A stretch of DNA of 64,000 nucleotides from Cupriavidus sp. UYMMa02A (lineage in GTDB: Bacteria; Pseudomonadota; Gammaproteobacteria; Burkholderiales; Burkholderiaceae). The notes beneath the pieces were generated by a model. It had not been told where the DNA came from. It searched no databases and was given only the letters and a program-made list of their open reading frames with translations. The stretch's first letter is position 1. Each line of letters begins with the position of its first letter. A program made the position numbers and the translations under genes. Location of the stretch: NCBI GenBank assembly GCA_001725945.1, contig LRMT01000025.1, positions 43,043 to 107,042 on the forward strand, given 5' to 3'. Positions 41,370 to 49,254 of this stretch are shown one piece after another.

Positions 41370-42604
41370 TTCCGATCATACCGGCCGGCACGACGCCGGC
41401 CGCCGCCGACAACACGCAACTGTGGCTCAAGCCCGGCCAGATCGCGCTGCCCGGCTCGCCGCCGCTGTCGCTCTACGTGCATGTGCCGTGGTGCGTGCGC
41501 AAGTGTCCCTACTGCGATTTCAATTCGCACGCGGTACCGGGCAAGGACGGCAGCCATGACATTCCGGAAGACGCCTACCTCGACGCGTTGCGCGCCGATC
41601 TGGAGCAATCGCTGCCGCTCGTGTGGGGCCGCCCGGTCCACACCGTGTTCATCGGCGGCGGAACGCCCAGCCTGCTCTCCGCGGCCGGCATGGATCGCTT
41701 GCTGTCCGATATCCGTGCGCTGCTGCCGCTCGATGCCGATGCCGAGATCACGATGGAGGCAAACCCCGGCACTTTCGAGGCCGAACGCTTTGCGAGCTAC
41801 CGCGCGAGCGGCGTGAACCGGCTTTCGATCGGGATCCAGAGCTTCAACGACAGCCACCTGGAGGCACTTGGCCGCATTCACGGCGAACGCGAGGCGCGCG
41901 CCGCGATCGATATCGCGCAGCGCAGCTTCGACAACGTCAACCTGGACTTGATGTACGCGTTGCCCGGCCAGACGCTGGAACAGTGCCGCAGCGATCTGGA
42001 GAGCGCGCTGTCGTATGGCACCACACACCTGTCGCTCTACCACCTGACGCTGGAACCGAACACGCTGTTCGCCAAGTTCCCGCCCGCGCTGCCCGACGAT
42101 GACCTGGCCTACGAAATGCAGGACCTGATCGAAGCACGGACGACGCAGGCCGGCTATCGGCACTACGAAACCTCGGCGTACGCGCGCCCGCACCGCGAGG
42201 CGCGGCACAACCTGAACTACTGGCGCTTTGGCGACTATCTCGGGATCGGCGCCGGCGCGCACGGCAAGCTGTCGTTCCCCAACCGCATCCTGCGCCAGAT
42301 GCGGCACAAGCACCCTGCCACGTACATGGCTCAGGCCATGGCCGGCAATGCGGTACAGGAAGCGCGCGAAGTCGGCGCGGACGAACTGCCGTTCGAGTTC
42401 ATGCTCAACGCGCTGCGCCTGACCGACGGCGTGCCGGCCTCGAGCTTCCATGACATGACCGGCCTGCCGCTGCACGCGATCAGCCGGCAACTCGCGGCTG
42501 CGGAGAAGAAGGGATTGCTGGAAGCCGACCCCACGGTGATACGTCCGACCGAACTCGGCCGGCGCTTCCTCAACGACCTGCAGGAAATGTTCCTGAAAGA
42601 CTGA
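41366..42604 (+). CDS. hemW: HemW (coproporphyrinogen III oxidase-like radical SAM protein)
   Basis: Intact, 412 residues. Radical SAM cluster motif C-x3-C-x2-C reads PWCVRKCPYCDFNSHA, followed by FIGGGTPSLLS, MEANPGTFEAERF and GAGAHGKLSF. It carries the extra Phe-Asn after the motif typical of HemW, a heme chaperone, rather than true HemN. The start overlaps rdgB by four bases. Confidence 0.94.
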   Translation: MIPIIPAGTTPAAADNTQLWLKPGQIALPGSPPLSLYVHVPWCVRKCPYCDFNSHAVPGKDGSHDIPEDAYLDALRADLEQSLPLVWGRPVHTVFIGGGTPSLLSAAGMDRLLSDIRALLPLDADAEITMEANPGTFEAERFASYRASGVNRLSIGIQSFNDSHLEALGRIHGEREARAAIDIAQRSFDNVNLDLMYALPGQTLEQCRSDLESALSYGTTHLSLYHLTLEPNTLFAKFPPALPDDDLAYEMQDLIEARTTQAGYRHYETSAYARPHREARHNLNYWRFGDYLGIGAGAHGKLSFPNRILRQMRHKHPATYMAQAMAGNAVQEAREVGADELPFEFMLNALRLTDGVPASSFHDMTGLPLHAISRQLAAAEKKGLLEADPTVIRPTELGRRFLNDLQEMFLKD

Positions 42605-42627
42605 GGACAGCATCACGGAAGCACGAA

Positions 42628-42646
42628 GCCACGGCATTGCCGTGGC
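42628..42646 (+). terminator. Probable terminator of hemW
   Basis: Stem GCCACGGC/GCCGTGGC with three-base loop, 24 bases after the hemW stop. Weak T tract; also faces the lipoprotein gene from the other side. Confidence 0.45.
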
Positions 42647-42676
42647 CTTCGTCGCTTTGCGCGTCTTGCGTCAGGA

Positions 42677-43183
42677 TCAGTACGGCACGGCCATGTCGTT
42701 GGCCACGCGGACGCGCATGCCAACCTGCAAGTTGCCGAGGTTGCTCTGCGTCACCGTCGCCATACGCCCATCATCCAGCCGCACATTGACGCGGTAGACC
42801 GTTTGCGTATTGCTGCCGGCGCGCTTCTCGATCTGGTTGCCAGCCACGGCGCCGACCACGGCACCACCAATCGTCGCCGCCGTCTGCCCGGTGCCGCCGC
42901 CGATCTGATGACCCAGCAGACCGCCTGCCGCACCGCCAATCACGGTGCCCAGGAGGCCCGAGCTGTTCTGCGTGTTGGTAATCGGCTCGATGGATTCCAC
43001 TCGCCCATAGTAGACCGAACCTGCCGGCGCCTGCGAAGTGTAGCCACCATTATTGGCTGCCGGAGGCGGCGGCGCGTTGTAGCCGGTGTTATATCCATTG
43101 TTGTAAGGCGCCGCGCAACCGGCCAGTCCGATTGCTGCGAGCACGGCCGCAAGCGCCATCCGATTCTTCGACTTGTTTTGCAT
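42677..43183 (-). CDS. Glycine-zipper 2TM outer-membrane lipoprotein (SlyB/PcP-like)
   Basis: Intact, 168 residues. Lipobox LAGC at about residues 20-23 after a short hydrophobic signal, then a Tyr/Asn/Pro-rich linker. The glycine-zipper segments GTVIGGAAGGLLGHQIGGGT and GGAVVGAVAGNQIEKRAG follow, and the end QVGMRVRVANDMAVPY is typical of SlyB. It is probably anchored in the outer membrane and stabilises the envelope. Confidence 0.9.
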   Translation of the reverse strand: MQNKSKNRMALAAVLAAIGLAGCAAPYNNGYNTGYNAPPPPAANNGGYTSQAPAGSVYYGRVESIEPITNTQNSSGLLGTVIGGAAGGLLGHQIGGGTGQTAATIGGAVVGAVAGNQIEKRAGSNTQTVYRVNVRLDDGRMATVTQSNLGNLQVGMRVRVANDMAVPY

Positions 43184-43410
43184 CTGGAGTTCTCCTCTGT
43201 TGCCAGGTGAAGCCGGGAAAGCAGCACTTGACGTTGCACTTTACGCGCTCCCGGCACACCGGTATGAGCCTTACCGCTGCGGTAAGGTTCCGCCGTGTCA
43301 GACAGGCACCGACAACAGGAACACCAGATTCGCCCAAGGGATCGCCGGGGCCTTGTATAATGCGCGGCCTGTGCAGGCCTTGCGCCAGCGGCATGACGCG
43401 CAATCCGCGC

Positions 43411-43416
43411 TACAAT
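43411..43416 (+). promoter_or_regulatory. Possible -10 box for tRNA-Ser
   Basis: TACAAT 13 bases upstream of the tRNA 5' end. A stronger TATAAT also occurs at 43356-43361. Neither has a clear -35. Confidence 0.35.
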
Positions 43417-43429
43417 GCCGGCACTCCAA

Positions 43430-43519
43430 GGAAGCGTGGCCGAGTGGTTTAAGGCAGCAGTCTTGAAAACTGCCGATGGGGTGACCCATCCGTGAGTTCG
43501 AATCTCACCGCTTCCGCCA
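43430..43519 (+). tRNA. tRNA-Ser (TGA)
   Basis: 90-base class II tRNA beginning GGAAGCGTGGCCGAGTGG, anticodon loop CTTGAAA, a long variable arm (GATGGGGTGACCCATC), TPsiC GTTCGAATCTC and encoded CCA. It marks the left edge of the accessory island. Confidence 0.95.
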
Positions 43520-43556
43520 GTTTGCCCCCACGTCATTATTTCGGCTGGACAGCCAA

Positions 43557-43671
43557 GCGTGCCACCCCCGCACGCGCATGCCCGGACTCCCAAAGGTTCG
43601 TGGATCTCCTTCCCTTACACTTGTCCCTGCCACAACCTCACACCAAGAACGATAAGAGAAGCGGGTCGGGT
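43557..43671 (+). repeat. Left copy of the cold-shock gene 5' region (remnant)
   Basis: About 115 bases matching 45930-46043 at roughly nine bases in ten. In the right copy the match runs into the start of the cold-shock/DUF1294 gene. Here the corresponding start ATG is ATA, and homology ends at GGTCGGGT (43671), where sugar-transferase homology begins. It is a dead gene fragment. Confidence 0.8.
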
Positions 43672-43930
43672 ATGTTGATCACCGCTCGTTCTAGCTGGAC
43701 CTTAAGATCATCTGGCCAATGATCGGCACCCGTCATACGTCGACAGCAACAATCCCACCGGCGATCTGACAGCCCCCGACATCAGGGGAGCCCAGCTTCC
43801 CTGATCGGATCTGGCGCATCCGCACCGGCGCCAAGCGAAGACGTTCCTGCCCGCAGGGCATGCGAACAATGCGAGCTTTCGAGCGCATTGAGCCAATGAC
43901 ACAAGGTCAATACAAGTTTCCCACCTCGGT
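43672..43930 (+). pseudogene. Decayed 3' end of a sugar transferase gene
   Basis: The first 60 bases align with 48813-48871 of the intact sugar transferase: the translation reads VDHRSF, a stop in place of Trp, then LDLKIIW. A base is added in ACCCGTC, shifting the frame. Weaker similarity continues through the C-terminal tail up to the 44-bp element. The left boundary abuts the cold-shock fragment with shared GGT, indicating a deletion joining the two. Confidence 0.75.
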
Positions 43931-43937
43931 GGACCAA

Positions 43938-43981
43938 CCCACATATCCAGCTTCCTTCGTGCAAGCCGTTCTGGTTAGATG
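43938..43981 (+). promoter_or_regulatory. 44-bp intergenic element, copy 1
   Basis: CCCACATAT start and TCTGGTTAGATG end, same length as copies at 48223 and 49005 with no gaps. A -35-like TTCCTT and TTAGAT are 17 bases apart, preceded by TG, so it may be a promoter. It lies about 95 bases ahead of the first ATP-grasp gene. Confidence 0.55.
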
Positions 43982-44076
43982 ACTTCAGCAATTCGTTTGG
44001 GTGTGTAAAAAATGCGGTCGCAACTGGCCCACTATGCGGAGAGCTACATCGATTTCCACGTCGAAGGCATATTTCA

Positions 44077-45102
44077 ATGAACACAAAGCCGCTCACTATT
44101 GGCGTTACCGGGCTTGGCGGCGGCGTTGGCCAAAGTATCGTAAAGGCGCTCCATGACACCGACTACCGGCTTGTCGGCGTCGACGGAGACGCACTGGGTA
44201 CGGGTCTGTACGCTGTGCCGGCAGCCTATATTGTGCCGCCTGCCAAAGACCCCAATTTCGTTGATCGGTTGCTTGAAATATGTGAGAAAGAAAAGTGTGC
44301 ACTCCTATTCCCGGGAACTGATCCGGAGCTGCCCATTCTTGCTCGTAACGTTCCGCGCTTTGCTGAGATCGGAACCCGGGTGATTGTTAGTAGCCCACGG
44401 GCTGTAGACATTGCAGATGACAAGTTCCTTACCTTCACCACAATGCAAGAACTTGGCATTTCCGTTCCTTGTACGGTCGACCTTGAATATTACATACCGG
44501 GCGGCAACCTGCCGATGCCATTGCCTTTTATTTTGAAACCCAAGATCAACGGCTCGCGCTCGAAAGATGTCTTCCTGATAAAAGATGAAAATTCCCTCCG
44601 ACTGCTTGAGAATAATCCTTGCGTGCAGATGAATCGATTCGTGGCGCAAGCGTATATCGAAGGCGATGAATATACCTGCGGCACGGTTTCGGTGGAGGGC
44701 AGGCATGTCGGCACGATCATAATGCGCCGCATATTGCGAGATGGCGATACCTACAAATGCTTTTCAGTAAACTCGCCACGAATCGAGGAAGAGGTTGCCA
44801 AAGTAATCGCGGGCATAAAACCAGTTGGGGCGCTCAACGTACAACTCAGAATGAGGGATGGAATCCCTTATATATTTGAGTTGAACGCACGTTGCTCTGG
44901 CACAACGGCTGCCCGCGCCCTTGCCGGCTTTAATGAGCCGAAAATGATTGCTGACTTTTACCTAAAAGACGTCGAACCGGCTTTTTCAATCAAGGAACTA
45001 TCCATTCTGCGCTACTGGAAAGAGCTTGTCGTTGAGAACGACGCAATTGAAAAGATGCGTCAACAGGGGCAGCTGGAATCGACTCAACCGGACAACCTGT
45101 GA
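44077..45102 (+). CDS. ATP-grasp domain protein (CarB-like ligase), 1
   Basis: Intact, 341 residues. The pre-ATP-grasp domain opens with ITGVTGLGGGVGQSIVKAL-like sequence (TIGVTGLGGGVGQSI). The ATP-grasp part has PFILKPKINGSRSKDVFLI and FVAQAYIEGDEYTCGTVSVE, and the metal site IFELNARCSGTTAARA with Glu and Asn. Such enzymes join a carboxylate to an amine, thiol or other group through an acyl phosphate. Composition is clearly less GC-rich than the chromosome, suggesting transfer. The metallophosphatase gene follows 71 bases later. Substrates unknown; cell-surface or peptide decoration is inferred from the sugar transferase context. Confidence 0.85.
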   Translation: MNTKPLTIGVTGLGGGVGQSIVKALHDTDYRLVGVDGDALGTGLYAVPAAYIVPPAKDPNFVDRLLEICEKEKCALLFPGTDPELPILARNVPRFAEIGTRVIVSSPRAVDIADDKFLTFTTMQELGISVPCTVDLEYYIPGGNLPMPLPFILKPKINGSRSKDVFLIKDENSLRLLENNPCVQMNRFVAQAYIEGDEYTCGTVSVEGRHVGTIIMRRILRDGDTYKCFSVNSPRIEEEVAKVIAGIKPVGALNVQLRMRDGIPYIFELNARCSGTTAARALAGFNEPKMIADFYLKDVEPAFSIKELSILRYWKELVVENDAIEKMRQQGQLESTQPDNL

Positions 45103-45173
45103 TTACTTTTGCAGATTTGCAAACACATGCATGAAAGAATGAAAGCCCACTCCGCGACGTTTCGCACTTCATC

Positions 45174-45808
45174 GTGAGAACCATCATTTTTAGCGATATC
45201 CATGGCAACCTGCCGGCACTGGAGAAGATGCTGGCCGATGCCGGCCACGCCGACAGGTACATATGCCTAGCGACATAGTGAACTATGGGCCATGGAGCAA
45301 TGAGTGCGTTGACCTTGTCTTCTCTCTGCCAAATTGCAGCGTCATTGAAGGAAATCATGAAGCTAATTTCAAGAAAAATAACTACGTCAGTTCGAATATC
45401 TCAAAAATCTTCTTTGATTTTTGCCGGCCCAGCTTTGATCGATACGAGAAAATTTCCAAACTGCCAGAAAAAATCGAATGGCAAGGCTATACATTTGCTC
45501 ACACCATCAAAAACAGGAAAATCTACCCGGACACGGATCTTGCTCTCGACGCAAACTACATGATTGGCCATTCTCATCATCAATTTAAAATAGAAAACGG
45601 CGGCTTCATTCTTTACAATTGCGGCAGCGTAGGACAGAACAGGCTGTATATCAACATCATCAATTATCTGGTATTTCACACTGACGAACACATAATAGAG
45701 ATGAGGTCGACCACCTATGATGAGATGCTTGTCATAAATGAAATGCGGCAGCGCGGATATCCTCGTGAATGTATTGATTACTACAACGACAAGCAGCGCC
45801 TGAATTGA
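45174..45808 (+). CDS. Calcineurin-like metallophosphatase (YfcE/PrpE-like)
   Basis: About 211 residues from GTG. Metal motifs in order: IIFSDIHGNLPAL, then (after repair near 45269, GG to G) LGDIVNYGPWSN, IEGNHEAN, and GHSHHQFKIENG. It most resembles class III-type small protein phosphatases and phosphodiesterases. AT-rich relative to the window, like the preceding ATP-grasp gene, so both probably arrived together. No signal peptide: cytoplasmic. It may reverse or edit the product of the ATP-grasp enzyme (inference). Confidence 0.82.
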
Positions 45809-45940
45809 CACTCGCCATTCCTAGCGCACAGCGCGTGGTAGGCTCGGACAACTCCCAAATCAGTCGCTTCCTCAACGGCGATCGGGGCAACAAGATCGAC
45901 ACGTTGGCAGCCGCAGTCGGGGCAGCCTCGCGTGCCACCC
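45805..45940 (+). pseudogene. Remnant of a phage-type helix-turn-helix regulator
   Basis: About 40 residues resemble a CII- or Cro-like DNA-binding domain: AQRVVGSDNSQISRFLNGDR followed by KIDTLAAAVGAA. No proper start or C-terminus exists; the frame runs into the repeat shared with 43.6 kb. It is probably a scar of mobile or phage DNA. Confidence 0.45.
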
Positions 45941-46043
45941 CGCACGCGCAGGCCCGGAGCCTCAAAGGTTCGTGGAGCTCCTTCCCTTACACTTGTCCCT
46001 GTCACAACCTCACACCAAGAACGATGAGAAAAGCAGGTCGGGT
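45930..46043 (+). repeat. Right copy of the cold-shock gene 5' region
   Basis: Partner of the fragment at 43557-43671. It covers the leader and first codons of the intact cold-shock/DUF1294 gene. The two copies flank the first ATP-grasp gene and the metallophosphatase as direct repeats. Confidence 0.8.
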
Positions 46044-46601
46044 CAAGTCGTGGCATGCCGACAAGGGCTATGGTTTTATCGACGTGCACGCAGACGTGAA
46101 GGACATCTTCTTTCATATTACGGCACTGCAAACGCGGGCCGTGGCGCCGAAACCGGGCGACCGGGTAAGTTTCGATCTGGGTAAAGGCAAGGATGGCCGG
46201 GTGCAGGCACTGAATGTCGCGATAGCCGGCGCACCGAAATCGCCGTCTTCCGGCGCAAGCCGGCGCCGGCATTGGCAGGCCTGGCGGCGTTGGCGGTCAT
46301 CGTCGCGGGCGCCCTTGCCGGTTACCTTCCCCGGGCGGCCGGCATGGTCAGCGTGCTGGCTAGCGTGGTGGCATTCCTGGCCTATGCCGAGGACAAGGCA
46401 CGAGCCAGCCGGAACGCGTGGCGCATCCCCGAGGCCCATCTGCACCTGCTGGCGCTCTGCGGAGGATGGCCGGGTGCGCTTGCCGCCCAGCACCTGCTGC
46501 GACACAAGAATCGGAAGCAGGAATTCCAGATCATCTTTTGGGCAAGCATCGCCATCAACATTGGCGCGCTCGCCCTTTGGAAAACAACCGTATCGGCGTA
46601 G
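46024..46601 (+). CDS. Cold-shock domain protein fused to DUF1294 membrane domain
   Basis: About 193 residues. The N-terminal cold-shock domain (GRVKSWHADKGYGFIDVHA, DIFFHITALQTRA) has the RNP1-like KGYGFI and RNP2-like DIFFH motifs for single-strand nucleic acid binding. The C-terminal DUF1294 domain has three hydrophobic helices and WRIPEAHLHLLALCGGWPGA. The frame breaks near 46252 where one T is missing. A 5' fragment of the same gene lies at 43.6 kb. Confidence 0.86.
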
Positions 46602-46672
46602 GCAGTATTTGCGCGCCACGCGCAGGCCCGCGGGTCAGCGAATATCCCTGCGAGCCCCGCGCGCAGGAGTCC

Positions 46673-48009
46673 CTACTCCGCATTGTGCTCCGCGGCCTGG
46701 AGAACGCTTCTGGTATGAAGACCGCCTGCATGCCCGTTGACGAGGTCGGGCGCGACCGTTTGCGGCGGCGCGGCGAACCTTCCCGCATCCCGCCTGAAGC
46801 GCGCGCCAATATGGCGAGCCACTTGCGGAACCGCGTACCTGGCGCCGTAGATGAAGCGCAGTGCCGGGCCGAAGCTCATCGCGGCAGCGGGCCCGAGTAC
46901 GTACAGATTCGGCACGCTGGTTTCGAAGTTCGATGTCAGGCCTGGTGAGCCGTCGACAAGCGAAAGAGAGCTCAATATTTCCGAGGACAAGAAGGCGTGC
47001 CGGGTCATATCGACCTTGAAGCCGGTCGCAAGCACGACGTGGTCGGCGCTGAAGGTGGACGTACCGTTCCCGGAATCGACCTCCACCTCGATCCGGCCAT
47101 TCCTGACCGTGGCACTCCTAACCTCTGTCTGCGTCGAGATCTCGAGCTTTCCCTCGACACGATTGCGCAGCCACCAGGCACCCGACGGACCCCACGATGT
47201 GTCGAGGATCCGCTTGCGTTGCCGCAGACTCATCTTGTGGAATGTCCCGGGATACTCGGACAGCAGGAAGGACATCGCGAGCAACCACGGATTGTTCGAA
47301 TCCCATCCACGTCCGAGGCCGACGCGTGCTCTGAGCAACCGGGAAGCTATCCCGTTGGAAGTACGCGGCTCCCTGCTCCAGTTCACCGCGTCGCCGCGCA
47401 CGAGCAGGCGCACCCGTGCCCCGATCTCGCTCATCAGCGCAGCCAGCCCGATCGCCGACTGCCGCCGCCGACAATGATGATCTCCTTGCCTTTCGACCAC
47501 ATCGGGTTGCCAAAGTCACCGGAATGCAGCACGTAGGGCTTCGGCACGCTGCGCAGCGCAGAAGGCGCCTGGCCGAACGACTTCAGGCCCAGCGAAAGGA
47601 CAACCCGCCGCGCCACCAGCGAGCTTCCATCGCTGAGGCCCAGCCGAAAATACCCATCCTTGCGGCACATGTCCGCGACTTCGACCGGGCGGATATGCCC
47701 GACCAGCTCCGACTGGAACCACTGCCCGTAGTCCACGAACATTTCCACCGGCAGATGCAGGCCGACCGGCTTGTATTCGATATGGTTGCGCCGGCACCAG
47801 TCTTCGACGGTATATCCGCCCCAGGGCGCGTAGAGATTTGAGGCAAACGCTTCGGAGCGCAAAAGCATTCCCGGCGGCGTGAAGTTCTTCCATGCGTGCA
47901 TGGGCAACCCGAGAACCTGATGAGGCACGCCGGCCTCTGTCAGATAGGCCGAAGTCGACAATCCATAAGGACCAGCCCCGACAATGACGGTATCCGTGGA
48001 TGAGATCAT
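46673..48009 (-). CDS. Flavin-containing monooxygenase-like FAD/NAD(P) protein
   Basis: About 446 residues. N-terminal FAD motif DTVIVGAGPYGLSTSAYLTE, then a second dinucleotide fold IIIVGGGQSAIGLAALM, restored by one missing G near 47465. It ends with ATGF (VVLATGFKVD), a mark of N-hydroxylating or Baeyer-Villiger type flavoproteins. The PYGLS opening is shared with lysine/ornithine N-hydroxylases, but no siderophore genes are nearby. GAGAAGAG lies upstream of ATG 48009. It is divergent from the sugar transferase gene. Confidence 0.83.
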
Positions 48010-48340
48010 TATTTCTCTTCTCGTTGAATTGTCCCGGCGGCGATCGAGTCACTCACCCAAGGTCGGGCCAGTCTGAAACTGCCCCGTCATTCCGTCCGTA
48101 CGGGCGCACACACTGTGCTTTGAGGATGCCGCGTCATTGAGCGGACACACCGGAAACAACGGGCGAGCGGCGCGATTGGAAACCACAAGCCCGCAGGCGC
48201 TGGACAGCGAAACGTGGGCCCGGCCACATTGGGCACTTCCCAGGATGAGCCCATCTTGGTTAGATAGACTCCGGCGAGACGCTGGGTCAGCGGGTACACA
48301 TGCGCAAATTTCGCCATTTCACGCTCCGCACGGATCGATC
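48010..48340. other. Divergent intergenic region of the island
   Basis: 331 bases between the flavoprotein gene and the sugar transferase gene. No gene is supported. It contains copy 2 of the 44-bp element, about 75 bases ahead of the sugar transferase start. Confidence 0.55.
48223..48266 (+). promoter_or_regulatory. 44-bp intergenic element, copy 2
   Basis: Most diverged copy: 28 of 44 bases match copy 3, concentrated in three blocks, CCACAT, GCACTTC and TGGTTAGATA, at identical spacing. The TTC block and TTAGAT are 17 bases apart, as for a promoter. Confidence 0.5.
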
Positions 48341-49000
48341 ATGAAGCGCTTGTTTGACCTGGCTTTCTCGGCCACAGCCCTGTTGATGCTGGCCATCCCT
48401 TTACTGATCCTTGCACTGGCAGTCCGCTGCAAGCTGGGGAAACCCGTGCTGTTTCGGCCGACGCGCGTAGGTCTTGGAAGCAAGACATTCAAAGTCGTCA
48501 AGTTCAGAACCATGACCGACGAGCGCGGCCCCGATGGCGAACTCTTGCCCGACGAGGCCAGGCTGACGCCATTCGGGAGTTTTCTGCGCCGTTCCAGCCT
48601 TGATGAATTACCGCAGTTCTGGTGCGTCCTGCTCGGCGATATGAGCGTTATTGGCCCGCGGCCTTTGCCCCCGAAGTATTTGCCGTTCTATTCCCAGGAG
48701 CAGGCGCGTCGTCACCTGGTCAGGCCGGGGATCTCCGGCTGGGCTCAGATAAACGGGCGAAATTCGCTGAGCTGGGAGGAAAAATTTCGCCTCGACAACT
48801 GGTACGTTGACCATCGCTCGTTCTGGCTGGACCTGAAGATCATCTGGCTGACGATCGGCACCGTCATACGGCGGCAGGGCATCAATGCCACGGGTGAGGT
48901 AACCGTTCCAGATTTCACCGGCAGCCCTGCCGCGCAACCTCCAGCTTGCCAAGCCGCAATGGCGCAGGAAGAGAACTTGCGCGTCCACTCCACTGTATGA
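48341..49000 (+). CDS. Undecaprenyl-phosphate sugar phosphotransferase (PglC-like)
   Basis: Intact, 219 residues. One N-terminal membrane helix (FDLAFSATALLMLAIPLLIL) and the monotopic transferase core: VKFRTMTDERGPDGELLPDE, SSLDELPQFWCVLLGDMSVI with the catalytic Asp-Glu, GPRPLPPKYLPFY, and RPGISGWAQINGRNSLSWEE. It would move a sugar phosphate from a UDP-sugar to undecaprenyl phosphate, the first step of glycan synthesis. Other glycan genes are absent from the window, so it must feed or alter a pathway encoded elsewhere. It lacks the large N-terminal domain of WbaP. Confidence 0.9.
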   Translation: MKRLFDLAFSATALLMLAIPLLILALAVRCKLGKPVLFRPTRVGLGSKTFKVVKFRTMTDERGPDGELLPDEARLTPFGSFLRRSSLDELPQFWCVLLGDMSVIGPRPLPPKYLPFYSQEQARRHLVRPGISGWAQINGRNSLSWEEKFRLDNWYVDHRSFWLDLKIIWLTIGTVIRRQGINATGEVTVPDFTGSPAAQPPACQAAMAQEENLRVHSTV

Positions 49001-49004
49001 CCCA

Positions 49005-49048
49005 ACCCACATATCGCACTTCTTACCTGCAACGCGTTCTGGTTAGAT
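49005..49048 (+). promoter_or_regulatory. 44-bp intergenic element, copy 3
   Basis: Begins CCCACATATCGCACTTC and ends TCTGGTTAGATA. It starts a few bases after the sugar transferase stop and about 210 bases before the second ATP-grasp gene. Closely matches copy 1. Confidence 0.55.
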
Positions 49049-49254
49049 AAGGCGTGTAATTCGTGGATGTGCAAATTGGCCGCAATCTGAACATGCGTTC
49101 TGCAGCGGTCGAAATCCGTCAGCAGCAGCAGAAATTCGCAGGGTTAATCAGACGAAGCGCTGAAGCGATGCCAAAACAAGGCGACGGAAAGGTACGAGGT
49201 AAGCCTGCCGCAATAAGACAGGATCATTGTGATTGGAATGGCACTGGGGTGAAC

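Noticed and set aside
41366..42604. HemN, oxygen-independent coproporphyrinogen oxidase
   Set aside because: Length, the rph-rdgB context and the motif region fit HemW; the HemN-specific N-terminal trip-wire region is absent.
46673..48009. Siderophore ornithine or lysine N-hydroxylase
   Set aside because: The opening motif is shared, but no siderophore synthetase, export or receptor gene is nearby, so only a general flavoprotein call is supported.
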